This document shows positions 8,947 through 17,603 of a DNA stretch of 25,387 nucleotides, one piece after another (positions within the stretch are counted from its first letter, which is position 1; each line of letters begins with the position of its first letter). This DNA comes from VFJJ01 sp031362415. Lineage in GTDB: Bacteria > Actinomycetota > Acidimicrobiia > IMCC26256 > VFJJ01. Below the pieces are notes generated by a model. It was not told where the DNA came from. It saw nothing but the letters and a program-made list of their open reading frames with translations, and did no database searches. The stretch is taken from positions 1 to 25,387 of the forward strand of contig JANLSK010000042.1 in NCBI GenBank assembly GCA_031362415.1, given 5' to 3'. Position numbers and translations under genes: made by a program.

Positions 8947-11607
8947 ATGGCTGACCAATCACCGCTGAGCGCTCGTGACCTCGAGGCCATGGGACTGTCG
9001 GGTTACACCGACATCGTTCAGATCGGCCAGGGCGGCTACGGCGTCGTGCTCGGCGCCCGCCAGGCGCAGTTCAACCGGACGGTCGCCATCAAGGTCCTCC
9101 CGAACGCGCTCTACGACGAGGTCGCCCGCAACCGCCTCACCCGTGAACGCCAGGCCATGGGCGTGCTCTCGGGCCATCCGGGCATCGTGACCGTGTACGA
9201 CACCGGGTACACGACCGATGGCCGGCCCTTCCTGGTCATGGAGTACATGAGCGGCGGATCGCTCGCCGACCGGGTTGACATCAATGGACCGTTGCCGTGG
9301 AGCGAAGCCGTGCCGATCATGGTGGGCATCGCCGAGGCGGTCGAGGCCGCGCATCGGGCCGGGGTGCTCCATCGCGACATCAAGCCCGACAACATTCTCG
9401 TTTCGGCCTTCGGGGCCTCGAAGCTCACCGACTTCGGGATCGCCTCGGTCGTCGGCGGACCGGCGACGGCCGCCACGTCGATCACCGCGACCATCGAGCA
9501 CGCGGCTCCCGAGGTGCTCCAGGGCCAGCGGCCGACCGAGCGTTCCGACGTCTACGGCTTGGGATCGACGCTGTTCGCGATCGTGAACGGGATGGCCGCG
9601 TTCCGGCGCCCCACCGACGAGTCGCCGCTGCCGATCCTGACCCGGGCCCTCACCGAGAACGTCCCCGACCTCCGCCTGCGGGGTGTGCCGGCGCCGATCT
9701 GCGAGGTCATCGAACGGTCGATGACCAAGGACCCGGCTGGCCGTCAGGCGAGCGCCCTGGGCTTCGCCGAGGATCTCCTCCGGGCCGCGCAGGTCTGCGG
9801 GCTCGACGTAGGCTCGATGCGCTACGGCAACGTGCGCTCGACGAGCGAGCACGGGCTGGCGTCGCTCAATGTGACGTCGGTGTTCGTGCCCGGCGCCCAC
9901 TCCACGACGGGCGCCACCCCGGGCGCAGCGCCCACGGGCGGTGTCGGTCAGGGCGGCTGGGGCGGCCCCTACAGCCCGCAAGGCCAGACCGGTTCAGCCC
10001 CGCCGCCGCCCCCACCTCCGGGCGCACCGGGCGGGCCCGGAGGTTCATCCAAGAGCGGGTCGAAGCGCTGGTTGATCGCGGCAGTGATCGTGATCGTCGT
10101 GGCGCTCGTCGGTGTCGCGGTCGTGCTCATGCAGAACAACGATGCCGACGTCGCTTCGCCGCCCGGCGCTGGCGACACCGATCAGACCCGCGAGACCGAC
10201 TCGACGGGCGGGGCCGACTCGACGGGCGGGACCGTCACGTCCGGCGGGGGAACGGTCGACTCGACCGACTCCTCCAGTACCGAACCGACAACGACCCCCC
10301 CGTCGGGCCCCCAGGAGCTGCCGCCGCTGCCGCCGGCCGCCAGCATGCAGGAGATTTCCGCTGGCGAGTATCAGATCGGCGTGGCCGGACCGGGCTCGAA
10401 CCAGGTGGCCGCCCGTCCCGAGAAGCTCGAGCGGTTCTACATCGACCAGACCGAGGTCGACATCGGCTCGTACATCCGCTTCCTCAAGGACATCAAGGAT
10501 CTCGCGGCCGACAACCTGCCCATCGGCTGGCAACCGGCTGCTCCTTACGTGCCCGCGTCAACGCTGACCATCTCCGACTTCAACTTCTTCCCCGTCACCG
10601 GGGTCACCCCCGATCAGGCCACTGCGTTCTGCCAGTGGGCCGACAAGCGCCTGCCCACCGAGGCCGAGTGGGAGGTGGCCGCCCGGGGCCCCGAGGGCCT
10701 GCTCTATCCCTGGGGCAACGACGACGATCCCGCCAACCATCCCGACACCAATGGCGGCACGTGGGTGGCCGGATCGATCGACGGCAACCTGTCGTGGTCC
10801 GGCACCTTCGACATGGCGGGCAACGCCTGGGAGTGGGTCGACCAGCCGTATGACCAGGTGCCCGACGGTGAGCACGTGTCCCGCGGTGGCGGCGGCGGTG
10901 AAATCGTCGACATGGCCTACCGCCGCCGGGGCGCGCCCGACACCGCGAGCTTCATCGCCACCGTGGGGTTCCGCTGCGCAGCCTCCGAGGTCCGGCCGCC
11001 TCTCGCGATGAGCGAGTCGGCGCTGTATTTCGACGAGTTCACGAACATCCAGAGCGGCTGGCCGATCGACGAGCCGGTCGGCAACGTGCGCAACGGGTAT
11101 CACCGCCCCGACGCCTACCACGTGCAGGCTGTACAGCCCAACACGCCCGTACGGGTCGAGCTCCCGGTCTCGGTGTTTCCACCCGTCGGCGATGCGATGG
11201 TCGAGACTCGGGCAACGGTGTTCACCACCAAGACCGACGGGGGGACCTTCCGTTACGGCCTCGTCGTACGGGTGCAGGGTCCGGGTTCCAGCCAGCTCGG
11301 CTATCTGGCCTTCACCATCGATCCCCGAGCGCGACGCTGGTCGGTGATCCACGAGCTTCCGACCGATGCCGATGAGCTCGACTCCGGCGAGACACCCCTG
11401 TTGGGTGGTCTCACGCGCGATGTCTACGACGTGTTGCGCGTCGAGATGCGGGGTAGCTCGATCACGTTCTTCGTGAACGATCAGGAGATGACCACCATCG
11501 AGACCCCGTTGGAGGCCGGTGGGATCGGCTTCTTCGTGGAGACCTTCGACGAGACCGAAGCTCACATCCACTTCGACTACATGGCGGTGGCCGATCTGCC
11601 GAGCTGA
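8947..11607 (+). CDS. Membrane Ser/Thr protein kinase with FGE-sulfatase-like and lectin-like outer domains
   Basis: 886 residues. Kinase domain about 20-280: glycine loop IGQGGYGVV, VAIK Lys49, Glu68, HRDIKPDN (Asp144), DFG (162-164), APE (187-189), all intact. A Gly/Pro-rich linker with a run of eight prolines precedes one membrane helix (374-396). A Ser/Thr/Asp/Gly-rich linker follows (about 400-460), then a formylglycine-generating-enzyme-like (SUMF1) domain at about 465-678 with RLPTEAEWEVAARG, YPWGN, DMAGNAWEW and GFRC. The stretch RGGGGGEIVDMAYRRR lacks the two active-site cysteines of true FGE, so this domain probably binds rather than oxidises. Residues 690-886 look like a concanavalin/LamG-like beta-sandwich. 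The kinase is cytosolic and the rest outside. FGE domains fused to kinases are known in Pkn1-like proteins. The 207-bp gap upstream shows no certain promoter. Confidence 0.92.
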   Translation: MADQSPLSARDLEAMGLSGYTDIVQIGQGGYGVVLGARQAQFNRTVAIKVLPNALYDEVARNRLTRERQAMGVLSGHPGIVTVYDTGYTTDGRPFLVMEYMSGGSLADRVDINGPLPWSEAVPIMVGIAEAVEAAHRAGVLHRDIKPDNILVSAFGASKLTDFGIASVVGGPATAATSITATIEHAAPEVLQGQRPTERSDVYGLGSTLFAIVNGMAAFRRPTDESPLPILTRALTENVPDLRLRGVPAPICEVIERSMTKDPAGRQASALGFAEDLLRAAQVCGLDVGSMRYGNVRSTSEHGLASLNVTSVFVPGAHSTTGATPGAAPTGGVGQGGWGGPYSPQGQTGSAPPPPPPPGAPGGPGGSSKSGSKRWLIAAVIVIVVALVGVAVVLMQNNDADVASPPGAGDTDQTRETDSTGGADSTGGTVTSGGGTVDSTDSSSTEPTTTPPSGPQELPPLPPAASMQEISAGEYQIGVAGPGSNQVAARPEKLERFYIDQTEVDIGSYIRFLKDIKDLAADNLPIGWQPAAPYVPASTLTISDFNFFPVTGVTPDQATAFCQWADKRLPTEAEWEVAARGPEGLLYPWGNDDDPANHPDTNGGTWVAGSIDGNLSWSGTFDMAGNAWEWVDQPYDQVPDGEHVSRGGGGGEIVDMAYRRRGAPDTASFIATVGFRCAASEVRPPLAMSESALYFDEFTNIQSGWPIDEPVGNVRNGYHRPDAYHVQAVQPNTPVRVELPVSVFPPVGDAMVETRATVFTTKTDGGTFRYGLVVRVQGPGSSQLGYLAFTIDPRARRWSVIHELPTDADELDSGETPLLGGLTRDVYDVLRVEMRGSSITFFVNDQEMTTIETPLEAGGIGFFVETFDETEAHIHFDYMAVADLPS

Positions 11608-11690
11608 GCGCCTCTCGGCCGCTCGCCCAGCTCCTCAGAGATTCTTCTCACTCCCCTTCGATCGCTACCGATCCAGCCGGCTCGTGGCGC

Positions 11691-12878
11691 TCAGTGGTCG
11701 GCCGACAGAATGAGGGCGCTGGTGGGGACGCCGGTGCCACCGGTGATGAGGACGTGGCCCGAAGCGGCGCCACCAACCTGGTTGACCGCCGTTCCGCGGA
11801 CCTGGCGGACGCCTTCGGCGATGCCATTCATGCCGTGGATGTACGCCTCGCCGAGCTGGCCCCCGTGGGTGTTCACCGGGAGTCGGCCCTCGATGCCGAC
11901 CTGGCCGTCGCGGATGAAATCCTTGGCCTCGCCCCGCTCGCAGAAGCCGAACTCCTCGAGCTGAGGAAGCACGAACGGCGAGAAGTGGTCGTACAGCACC
12001 GCGGTGGCGATGTCGTCGGGGCCGAGCTCCGAGCTCTCCCAGAGCTGCTTGGCGCACACCCCCATCTCGGGCAGGCCCATGAGCGACTCACGAAACCACG
12101 ATCGCATCATTTGCTGGTCGTCGCCCATCCCCTGCGCTGCCGCGGCGATCACCGCAGGGGGCTGGCGCAGGTCGCGCGCCCGTTCGAGCGACGTGACGAG
12201 GATGGCCTGGCCGCCGTCTGACTCCTGGCAGCAGTCGAGCAGTCGGAGCGGCTCGCAGATGAAGCGCGAGCTCTGATGATCGTCGAGCGTGATGGGCCGG
12301 CGGTAGAAGTGCGCCTTGGGATTCGTGGCCGCGTGCGCCCGACAGGTGACGGCGACCCGTCCGAAGTCGTCCGACGTGACGCCGTGCTCGTGCATCATGC
12401 GGCTGGCGAACATGGCGATCCATGACGCCGGGGTGAGCAATCCGTAGGGCGAGGTCCACGAGAACTGGGCTTGCTCGGCGTTGGCCCCGGCGGGCTGGTC
12501 CTGCACCCCGCTGCCGAAGCGGCGCCCCGAGCGCTCGTTGAACGCCCGATAACACAGCACGTATTCGCTCACGCCCTCATTGACGGCCATGGCCGCGAGC
12601 TGCACCACGCCGGCCGGAGCCCCACCACCATGATGCACCCGGCTGAAGTGGGTGAGCTCGGTGATGCCGAGACCGCGCATCACCTCGTTCTCGGGGTTGG
12701 AGTCCATGGTGAACGTCGACAGGCCGCCCACCTGCTTGGCGTCGACGCCGGCATCGTCGAGCGCAGCAACACACGCTTCGAGCGCGAGTTGCAGCTCGCT
12801 GCGGCCGGAGAACTTCGAGAACTCGGTGGCGCCGATCCCGGCGATCGCCGTTCGGCCCGCATACCCGTGTGCGCTCAC
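11691..12878 (-). CDS. Thiolase-fold lipid-transfer protein / Ltp2-like aldolase
   Basis: 395 residues, GTG start at 12878 with GAAGGAG upstream. The thiolase fold is visible in AIAGIGATEFSKFSGRS at the N-terminus, the AALDDAG helix, and the C-terminal glycine-rich GQLGEAYIHGMNGIAEGVRQ and ASGHVLITGG. The normal thiolase Cys-His-Cys set is not in its usual setting: the nucleophile region reads HHGGGAPAGV instead of a CxSG motif. This matches the SCP-x/Ltp2 branch, whose characterised members work as retro-aldolases with a DUF35 partner rather than as thiolases. The GTG overlaps the stop of the MaoC-DUF35-MaoC gene by 4 bp, so the two are co-translated partners. The likely job is cleavage of the beta-hydroxyacyl-CoA made by that partner. 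Assignment to the Ltp2 group rests on motif and context. Confidence 0.85.
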   Translation of the reverse strand: MSAHGYAGRTAIAGIGATEFSKFSGRSELQLALEACVAALDDAGVDAKQVGGLSTFTMDSNPENEVMRGLGITELTHFSRVHHGGGAPAGVVQLAAMAVNEGVSEYVLCYRAFNERSGRRFGSGVQDQPAGANAEQAQFSWTSPYGLLTPASWIAMFASRMMHEHGVTSDDFGRVAVTCRAHAATNPKAHFYRRPITLDDHQSSRFICEPLRLLDCCQESDGGQAILVTSLERARDLRQPPAVIAAAAQGMGDDQQMMRSWFRESLMGLPEMGVCAKQLWESSELGPDDIATAVLYDHFSPFVLPQLEEFGFCERGEAKDFIRDGQVGIEGRLPVNTHGGQLGEAYIHGMNGIAEGVRQVRGTAVNQVGGAASGHVLITGGTGVPTSALILSADH

Positions 12879-14392
12879 GACCGGGCTCCTTCGCTGTGTG
12901 TCGCGGCCGCTTGGCCGATCGCGGCGTGCGCGGTCCCTCCGGGCAACACCACGGCTGCCGTGCCGGTCACATGATCACCGATCTCGTTAGATCCCGTGAA
13001 GGCGACCGTGATCCCCCCGGTGGAACGATCGAGCGCGGAGATTGAGCCGCTCATGGTCATGATGTCGCCAGGATGGTTGGGCACCCCCAGCCTGATCCGC
13101 AGGTCACGAAACACGATCTCGGGCCCGAGGCAATCGGACAGATAACGCTGTGAAAGCCCGAGGGTGGTGTGAATGTTCATGAAGATATCGGGTGAGCCGC
13201 GACGCTGGGCCAGGTCGCGATCGTGATGCACGTCAAAGTAGTCGCGGGTCATCAGGGCGCCACCCACGATGAGTGTTGCTGTCAGCGGTATCGGGCACAG
13301 GGCCAGCTCGTCGCCCACCGAGACCTCGGAGATGGCAACGGTGGTCTCGAGGCGGGGCGGCCGGACCGGCCGGAACTGGGGGAGCGTGATGGGGCCCCGG
13401 GAGTCGACGGCGCCGTTCTCGAGCGCGGGGTGGGAGTCGAGCCAGCACAGCTCGAGGGGCATGCCGATGCGGATGTGCTGGCGTTTCATGCCCACGAGGT
13501 TGGCGACGAGACGCGTGCCTTCTTCGAGCTCGATCAGGCCAACGAGCAGCGGGTAGCGGAACCCGGGAACCTGCGGATGGTGCGGGGCCGCCCAGGAGTA
13601 GAGCGTGCCCCGGCCCGAAGCCCCCCGGTGGCCCATCGAGAACGCCCCGCACTGCCGACAGCGCGGCGAGGGTGGGAAGTGCAACGTGCCACAGGCGTTG
13701 CACGACTGGATGCGCAGCTCGTGGGCGCGGGCCCCGTCCCAGAAGTACTGGTTGTCGGCGTTGATCGCCGGGCGGGGTCGGCGGGCCGGATCGGAATCGG
13801 GAGCAGCGGTGGCCCCGGGCGCGTCGATCGTTGCCATGGCGCCGCGGCCCGTCCCCGGCGCGAACTTGAGCATGCGAAAGAGCACGTTGCCGACGGGCTC
13901 CCCCTCGACGGTCGAGTACTCGGTACGCCAGGTGACGAAATGACCACGCCCGATGGCGGTGTGCTTCTCCGAGCTCACCGACTCCAGGCGAGGCCTGCTC
14001 TCGACGACCTCGCCCAGGCGCAGGTACCGGGTGATCTCCATGTCGGAGTTGGTCGCCAGGGTCGAGGTGAATCCGGCGGCGTCGAGCAGCGTGATCACCG
14101 CTCCGACCGGGTTCTCGCCGTCGCGGCGTATCTGCACGCCGGGCTTGTCCCAGATGTCGAGCATCGTGGGCGGGGCCACGATCCCGCCGTGCACCGAGCT
14201 TCGGGCCGCATCCGGGTCGACGTAGCAGGGGTTGACGTCGTCGATGATGTCGGCCCAGTGGCGAATCATGGGTTGATTCACAGGATCCCGGGCGACGTTC
14301 ACCGGGCCGGGCCGACCGACCGCTTCCTGCAGGCGCGCGACGAAGGGATCGTCGGGCGGGCGCGTGCGGGTGGTCGAATCCGGGTCGCTCAT
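12875..14392 (-). CDS. MaoC-DUF35-MaoC fusion (ChsH2-ChsH1-like enoyl-CoA hydratase / aldolase partner)
   Basis: 505 residues, ATG at 14392 with GGGAGG 7-8 bp upstream. Three parts are visible. Residues 15-180 are a MaoC-like hot-dog domain whose hydratase motif is degenerate (DxNPCY at 52-57, Tyr in place of the catalytic His). Residues 215-340 are a DUF35 module: a rubredoxin-like zinc ribbon with C231-x2-C234 and C245-x2-C248, then the OB-fold. Residues 365-490 are a second hot-dog domain with the intact D-x4-H pattern (Asp384, His389). In mycobacteria ChsH2 (inactive MaoC plus DUF35) and ChsH1 (active MaoC) are separate subunits of the sterol side-chain hydratase, and the DUF35 part docks the Ltp2 aldolase. 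Here all appear in one chain, followed by the Ltp2-like gene with a 4-bp overlap. Confidence 0.88.
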   Translation of the reverse strand: MSDPDSTTRTRPPDDPFVARLQEAVGRPGPVNVARDPVNQPMIRHWADIIDDVNPCYVDPDAARSSVHGGIVAPPTMLDIWDKPGVQIRRDGENPVGAVITLLDAAGFTSTLATNSDMEITRYLRLGEVVESRPRLESVSSEKHTAIGRGHFVTWRTEYSTVEGEPVGNVLFRMLKFAPGTGRGAMATIDAPGATAAPDSDPARRPRPAINADNQYFWDGARAHELRIQSCNACGTLHFPPSPRCRQCGAFSMGHRGASGRGTLYSWAAPHHPQVPGFRYPLLVGLIELEEGTRLVANLVGMKRQHIRIGMPLELCWLDSHPALENGAVDSRGPITLPQFRPVRPPRLETTVAISEVSVGDELALCPIPLTATLIVGGALMTRDYFDVHHDRDLAQRRGSPDIFMNIHTTLGLSQRYLSDCLGPEIVFRDLRIRLGVPNHPGDIMTMSGSISALDRSTGGITVAFTGSNEIGDHVTGTAAVVLPGGTAHAAIGQAAATHSEGARS

Positions 14393-14500
14393 GCGCGCAT
14401 CCTCCCATCAAGCGTCGAACCGGTGCTCGCCGGAGATGTCGCACGGGGCCGGTCCCGGAGCTGCTCGCCGGAACTGACGAGTGGCGGTGAGAATGCGGTG

Positions 14501-15706
14501 ATGACGAACACGCCGGGCCCGGACCCGACCGTCGGAGAAGCTGGGGCTGCGTTTCGCGATCGTGTGCTGGTGTGGGTCGTGGCCGAGGCCGAGCGCTTCC
14601 GTCCGCCGGGGGTCGAAGACGAAGCGGCGGTCGTGGCTCGCCAGCGCGCCCGTCAGCGTTCGCTGTTCGATCATGGCCTGGCGGGGATCATGGTGCCGAT
14701 CGAGCACGGTGGCCTGGGCCTGCGCGTGATCGAACAGATGGTGTTCAACGACGAAGTACCGGCGCACGTCCTCGACGCCGGGCACCTCATGATCGGCCTG
14801 GGGATGGTCGTGCCCACGCTCGTAGCTCACGGAACGCCAGCCCAGCAGCGCCACATCCCACGGCTCCTGAGCGCCGCCGAGAAGTGGTGTCAGCTCTTCT
14901 CGGAGCCGGGCGCCGGATCCGATCTGGCGTCGTTGACGACCCGGGCCGTGGCCGACGGTGACGAGTGGGTGGTCGACGGGCAGAAGGTGTGGACCTCAGG
15001 CGCCCGCTACTCCGAGCACGGGATCCTCCTGGCTCGCACCGATTCGACCGTGGCCAAGCACCGAGGTCTGACGATGTTCGCCCTCGACATGGCCACACCG
15101 GGGATCACCATACGCCCCTTGCGTCAGATGACCGGGCGATCAGGGTTCAACGAGGTCTTCCTCGACGGGGTGCGCGTCCCCGATCGCTGTCGGATCGGCG
15201 GGGTGGGCCAGGGCTGGACGGTCGCCATCACCACGCTGATGAACGAGCGGGTCAGTATCGGCTCGCGGGGCTCGAGTCTGGCCGCGGCGCTCATCGCCAC
15301 CGCCCGGGGCGCCGGGCTGGAGCGCGATCCGGTCGTGCGCAGCGAGCTGGCCGACATCTGGATCCGTGAGACGATCCTGGGCTACCTGGGTCAGCGGATG
15401 CGAGCTGCCCTGCTCGCCGGCCGTCAGCCCGGCCCCGAAGGCTCCATCGCCAAGCTGGGCTCCGGGGCGCTGGCGTGGAAGGCGGGCGCGCTCGGCGTGC
15501 GCCTGGCTGGAATGGGCGCGCTGGCCCGCCGCTCCGATGACGATCGCGTGGCCGGTGCTTCGGTCGCCGGTGAGCCTCCGGCCGGATGGGCCGAGGTGCT
15601 GTGCAGCGCCCCCGGGCTCACCATCGCCGGCGGCACCACGGAGGTTCAGAAGAACATCATCGGCGAGCGCGTGCTCGGCCTGCCCCGTGAATCCGCCCCG
15701 CAGTGA
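14501..15706 (+). CDS. Acyl-CoA dehydrogenase
   Basis: 401 residues from the ATG at 14501, divergent from the MaoC-DUF35-MaoC gene across 108 bp. The family core is clear: GIMVPIEHGGLGL, the FAD-contact motif FSEPGAGSDLASL (133-145), DGQKVWTSGA, GFNEVFLDGVRVP and the C-terminal GGTTEVQKNIIGERVLGLP. It should introduce the alpha-beta double bond into an acyl-CoA using FAD, feeding the hydratase next door. In the comparable mycobacterial operon two such subunits (FadE28/FadE29) form the enzyme; only one is present here, so a partner may lie elsewhere or it may be a homomer. The divergent gap holds a direct repeat GCTCGCCGGA (14426-14435 and 14463-14472), which might be a regulator site. Confidence 0.93.
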   Translation: MTNTPGPDPTVGEAGAAFRDRVLVWVVAEAERFRPPGVEDEAAVVARQRARQRSLFDHGLAGIMVPIEHGGLGLRVIEQMVFNDEVPAHVLDAGHLMIGLGMVVPTLVAHGTPAQQRHIPRLLSAAEKWCQLFSEPGAGSDLASLTTRAVADGDEWVVDGQKVWTSGARYSEHGILLARTDSTVAKHRGLTMFALDMATPGITIRPLRQMTGRSGFNEVFLDGVRVPDRCRIGGVGQGWTVAITTLMNERVSIGSRGSSLAAALIATARGAGLERDPVVRSELADIWIRETILGYLGQRMRAALLAGRQPGPEGSIAKLGSGALAWKAGALGVRLAGMGALARRSDDDRVAGASVAGEPPAGWAEVLCSAPGLTIAGGTTEVQKNIIGERVLGLPRESAPQ

Positions 15707-15728
15707 GGGTCTCCCGTCCGACCCCCTC

Positions 15729-15862
15729 CCGAGCATTGTTCAGTAGGACACTGCATGCGACGTCGTTGTGAACAATGGTCGGGGGATGCGCGCCCAGCTT
15801 CCGAGCATTGTTCAGTAGGACACTGCATGCGACGTCGTTGTGAACAATGCTCGGGGGGATGC
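15729..15862. repeat. Two direct copies of a hairpin-forming intergenic repeat (72-bp period)
   Basis: Bases 15729-15777 are identical to 15801-15849; one base then differs (G15778 versus C15850) and a G-run is one base longer in the second copy. Each unit is itself an inverted repeat: in copy 2 CCGAGCATTGTTCA (15801-15814) pairs perfectly over 14 bp with TGAACAATGCTCGG (15841-15854) around a 26-nt loop, and copy 1 has one mismatch in the right arm (15769-15782). The loop is fully conserved and holds GCATGC and GACGTC palindromes. Located between two convergent genes. The exact conservation of loop as well as stem suggests a dispersed REP/MITE-like element rather than a simple terminator (inference). 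Confidence 0.9.
15801..15854. terminator. Possible bidirectional terminator formed by the second repeat unit
   Basis: The perfect 14-bp stem lies between the 3' ends of the acyl-CoA dehydrogenase and the acyl-CoA synthetase, where a shared terminator is expected. There is no U-tract on either side (a G-run follows on the plus strand), and the loop is long. The termination role is therefore only a positional guess. Confidence 0.3.
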
Positions 15863-15890
15863 GGGTGCGGGGGGTGCGGGGGGCTCGGCG

Positions 15891-17447
15891 TCAGGTGCGT
15901 TCGTCGACCATGCGGGTGCGGTTGATCTTGCCGGCGTCGGTGCGCGGGAGCCGCTCGACGAGCTCGAACGACTTGGGGCGCTTGTAGGGGCTCAAGCGGA
16001 CGCGGCAATGGGCGTCGAGCTCGTCAGGGGTGAGCGCGATACCGGTAGCGGGCTGCACGACGGCGTGAACCCGATGGCCCCACTCCTGATCGGGGAGGCC
16101 GATGACGACCACGTCGGCCACGCCCGGGTGCTCGGTGAGCGCAGCCTCGACCTCGGCGGGGTACACGTTGGAGCCTCCGGTGATGATGAGATCGACCCGG
16201 CGATCGGCGATGTAGAGGTAGCCGTCGTCGTCGAGCCAGCCCAGATCGCCGATGCTCGTATAGCCATCGGGGGTCTTCGGGGGAGCCGACGCGCCCACGT
16301 ACTCGAAGGACGGCCCGGCCGCACTCGGCTGGCGCATGAAGATCTCACCCACCTCTCCGGGGGGGAGCTCGACGCCCTCGGGGTCGAGGATCTTGATCTC
16401 GGTGCCGTTGTGGCCCAGGCCGACGGTGCCCGGATGCTCGAGCCAAGCGTCGCCGCGAACGATCGCCAGACCGACCCGCTCGGTCGAGCCGTAGCTCATG
16501 AAGAACCGCTCGGCGCCGACGAGGTCGAGCCAGAACCGGGTGAGCCACTCCGGCATGGAGGCGCCGCCCTGCTGGACGGCCATCACGCTCGAGAAGTCGC
16601 GCTCGGTGACGCCGTCGAGGCGGGCGATGCGCTGGAGCATGGTCGGCACTGCGATGAACGTCCCCACCCGGTAACGCTCGATGAGCTCGACGGCCCGTGC
16701 GGCCTCGAAGCGCTCCATGAGCACGAGCGGCTCGTCGAGCAGCAGGAAGCGGTACGCCGTGAACCCGTTGGTGTGATAGAGCGGCGCCGGGATGAGCTGG
16801 CACGACGTGGTGACGCCCGTCATCCGGTCCTCGGTCGCCGGGTCGATCTCGCCGGGGATGGGCGCCACGATGATCTTGGGCCGGCCGGTGGAACCGCTCG
16901 AGGCGATGGCCGACTGGCGGGGCGGGGTGACGTCGGGCAGCGGCCCGCTGGGCCGGTCGGTCGTGGCGCGGATCTGGTCGAGGGTGACGATCGCCTGGTC
17001 GGTGTCGGTCCACTCGGCGATCACCAGGCGGGGCGCCGCCACCTCGAGGAGGCGTTCGCGTTCCCATGCCGGGAGGTCGAACCGGAGGGGAAGGACGCAG
17101 GCGCCGAGCTTCCAGATGGCGAAACTGGCGAAGAAGTGCTCGGTCGAGTTCTTCAAGCCGACCACGATGAGGTCGTCGTAGCCGACGCCCCGCTCGGCGA
17201 GTAGCCGAGCGACCTGGTTGGAGCGGGCCTCGAGCTCGTTCCAACTCACGTCGATGTCGGGCCCGTCGACCGGGGCGAACACGAACGCCCGGGCGTCGCC
17301 GTGGAGCTCGGCGAGGTCGCGTAGCCGGCGCCCGTACGAGACCGGATGCGATTCGTTGAGCGCGCTCACGGCGCCCGGGGCCGCCTGGCGGTCGGCCGCA
17401 GCGCTGTCAGCGGCGGTGTCGGAGTCCGTGGCGTTGTCGGTGCTCAT
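15891..17447 (-). CDS. AMP-forming acyl-CoA synthetase / ligase (ANL superfamily)
   Basis: 518 residues from the ATG at 17447; the frame is open upstream but the residues there are not family-like. ANL motifs appear in order: IASSGSTGRPK (P-loop A3, 181-191), SYGSTERVG (A5), GYTSIGDLGWLDDDGYLYIADR (A7/A8 hinge) and PRTDAGKINR with the catalytic Lys at about 507 (A10). It activates a carboxylic acid to acyl-AMP and then acyl-CoA in the cytosol. The first 30 residues are Ala/Asp-rich and probably disordered. It lies next to the dehydrogenase, hydratase and aldolase genes, so it could supply the CoA ester for that path, though it is on its own transcript. The acid substrate is unknown. Confidence 0.92.
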   Translation of the reverse strand: MSTDNATDSDTAADSAAADRQAAPGAVSALNESHPVSYGRRLRDLAELHGDARAFVFAPVDGPDIDVSWNELEARSNQVARLLAERGVGYDDLIVVGLKNSTEHFFASFAIWKLGACVLPLRFDLPAWERERLLEVAAPRLVIAEWTDTDQAIVTLDQIRATTDRPSGPLPDVTPPRQSAIASSGSTGRPKIIVAPIPGEIDPATEDRMTGVTTSCQLIPAPLYHTNGFTAYRFLLLDEPLVLMERFEAARAVELIERYRVGTFIAVPTMLQRIARLDGVTERDFSSVMAVQQGGASMPEWLTRFWLDLVGAERFFMSYGSTERVGLAIVRGDAWLEHPGTVGLGHNGTEIKILDPEGVELPPGEVGEIFMRQPSAAGPSFEYVGASAPPKTPDGYTSIGDLGWLDDDGYLYIADRRVDLIITGGSNVYPAEVEAALTEHPGVADVVVIGLPDQEWGHRVHAVVQPATGIALTPDELDAHCRVRLSPYKRPKSFELVERLPRTDAGKINRTRMVDERT

Positions 17448-17603
17448 GGGCTCGAACGTAGCTGCGCCCCGGGGGTCTGCGCTCGTGGACCGTCCCGCGC
17501 GACCTGGTCGTGCGACGTCGGGGCGCCTTCGTTGCGCTGTCGTTGCGCAGCCTGCGTACAACGGGCAGCGGCGGACCCGTCGTCACCGAACCGAGGAGCC
17601 GGC

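Noticed and set aside
13223..14500. Upstream extension of the acyl-CoA dehydrogenase frame by about 426 codons
   Set aside because: The extension is antisense to the MaoC-DUF35-MaoC gene and has no homology-like motifs. The family N-terminus starts after the ATG at 14501.
15729..15862. CRISPR array
   Set aside because: Only two units, the repeat is itself a long inverted repeat, the gap between units is short, and no cas genes are present.
15646..16008. Small minus-strand frame through the repeats encoding a duplicated HCSQRRRMQCPTEQCS peptide
   Set aside because: It overlaps the ends of two real genes, and the duplication is simply the DNA repeat. No ribosome site was seen.
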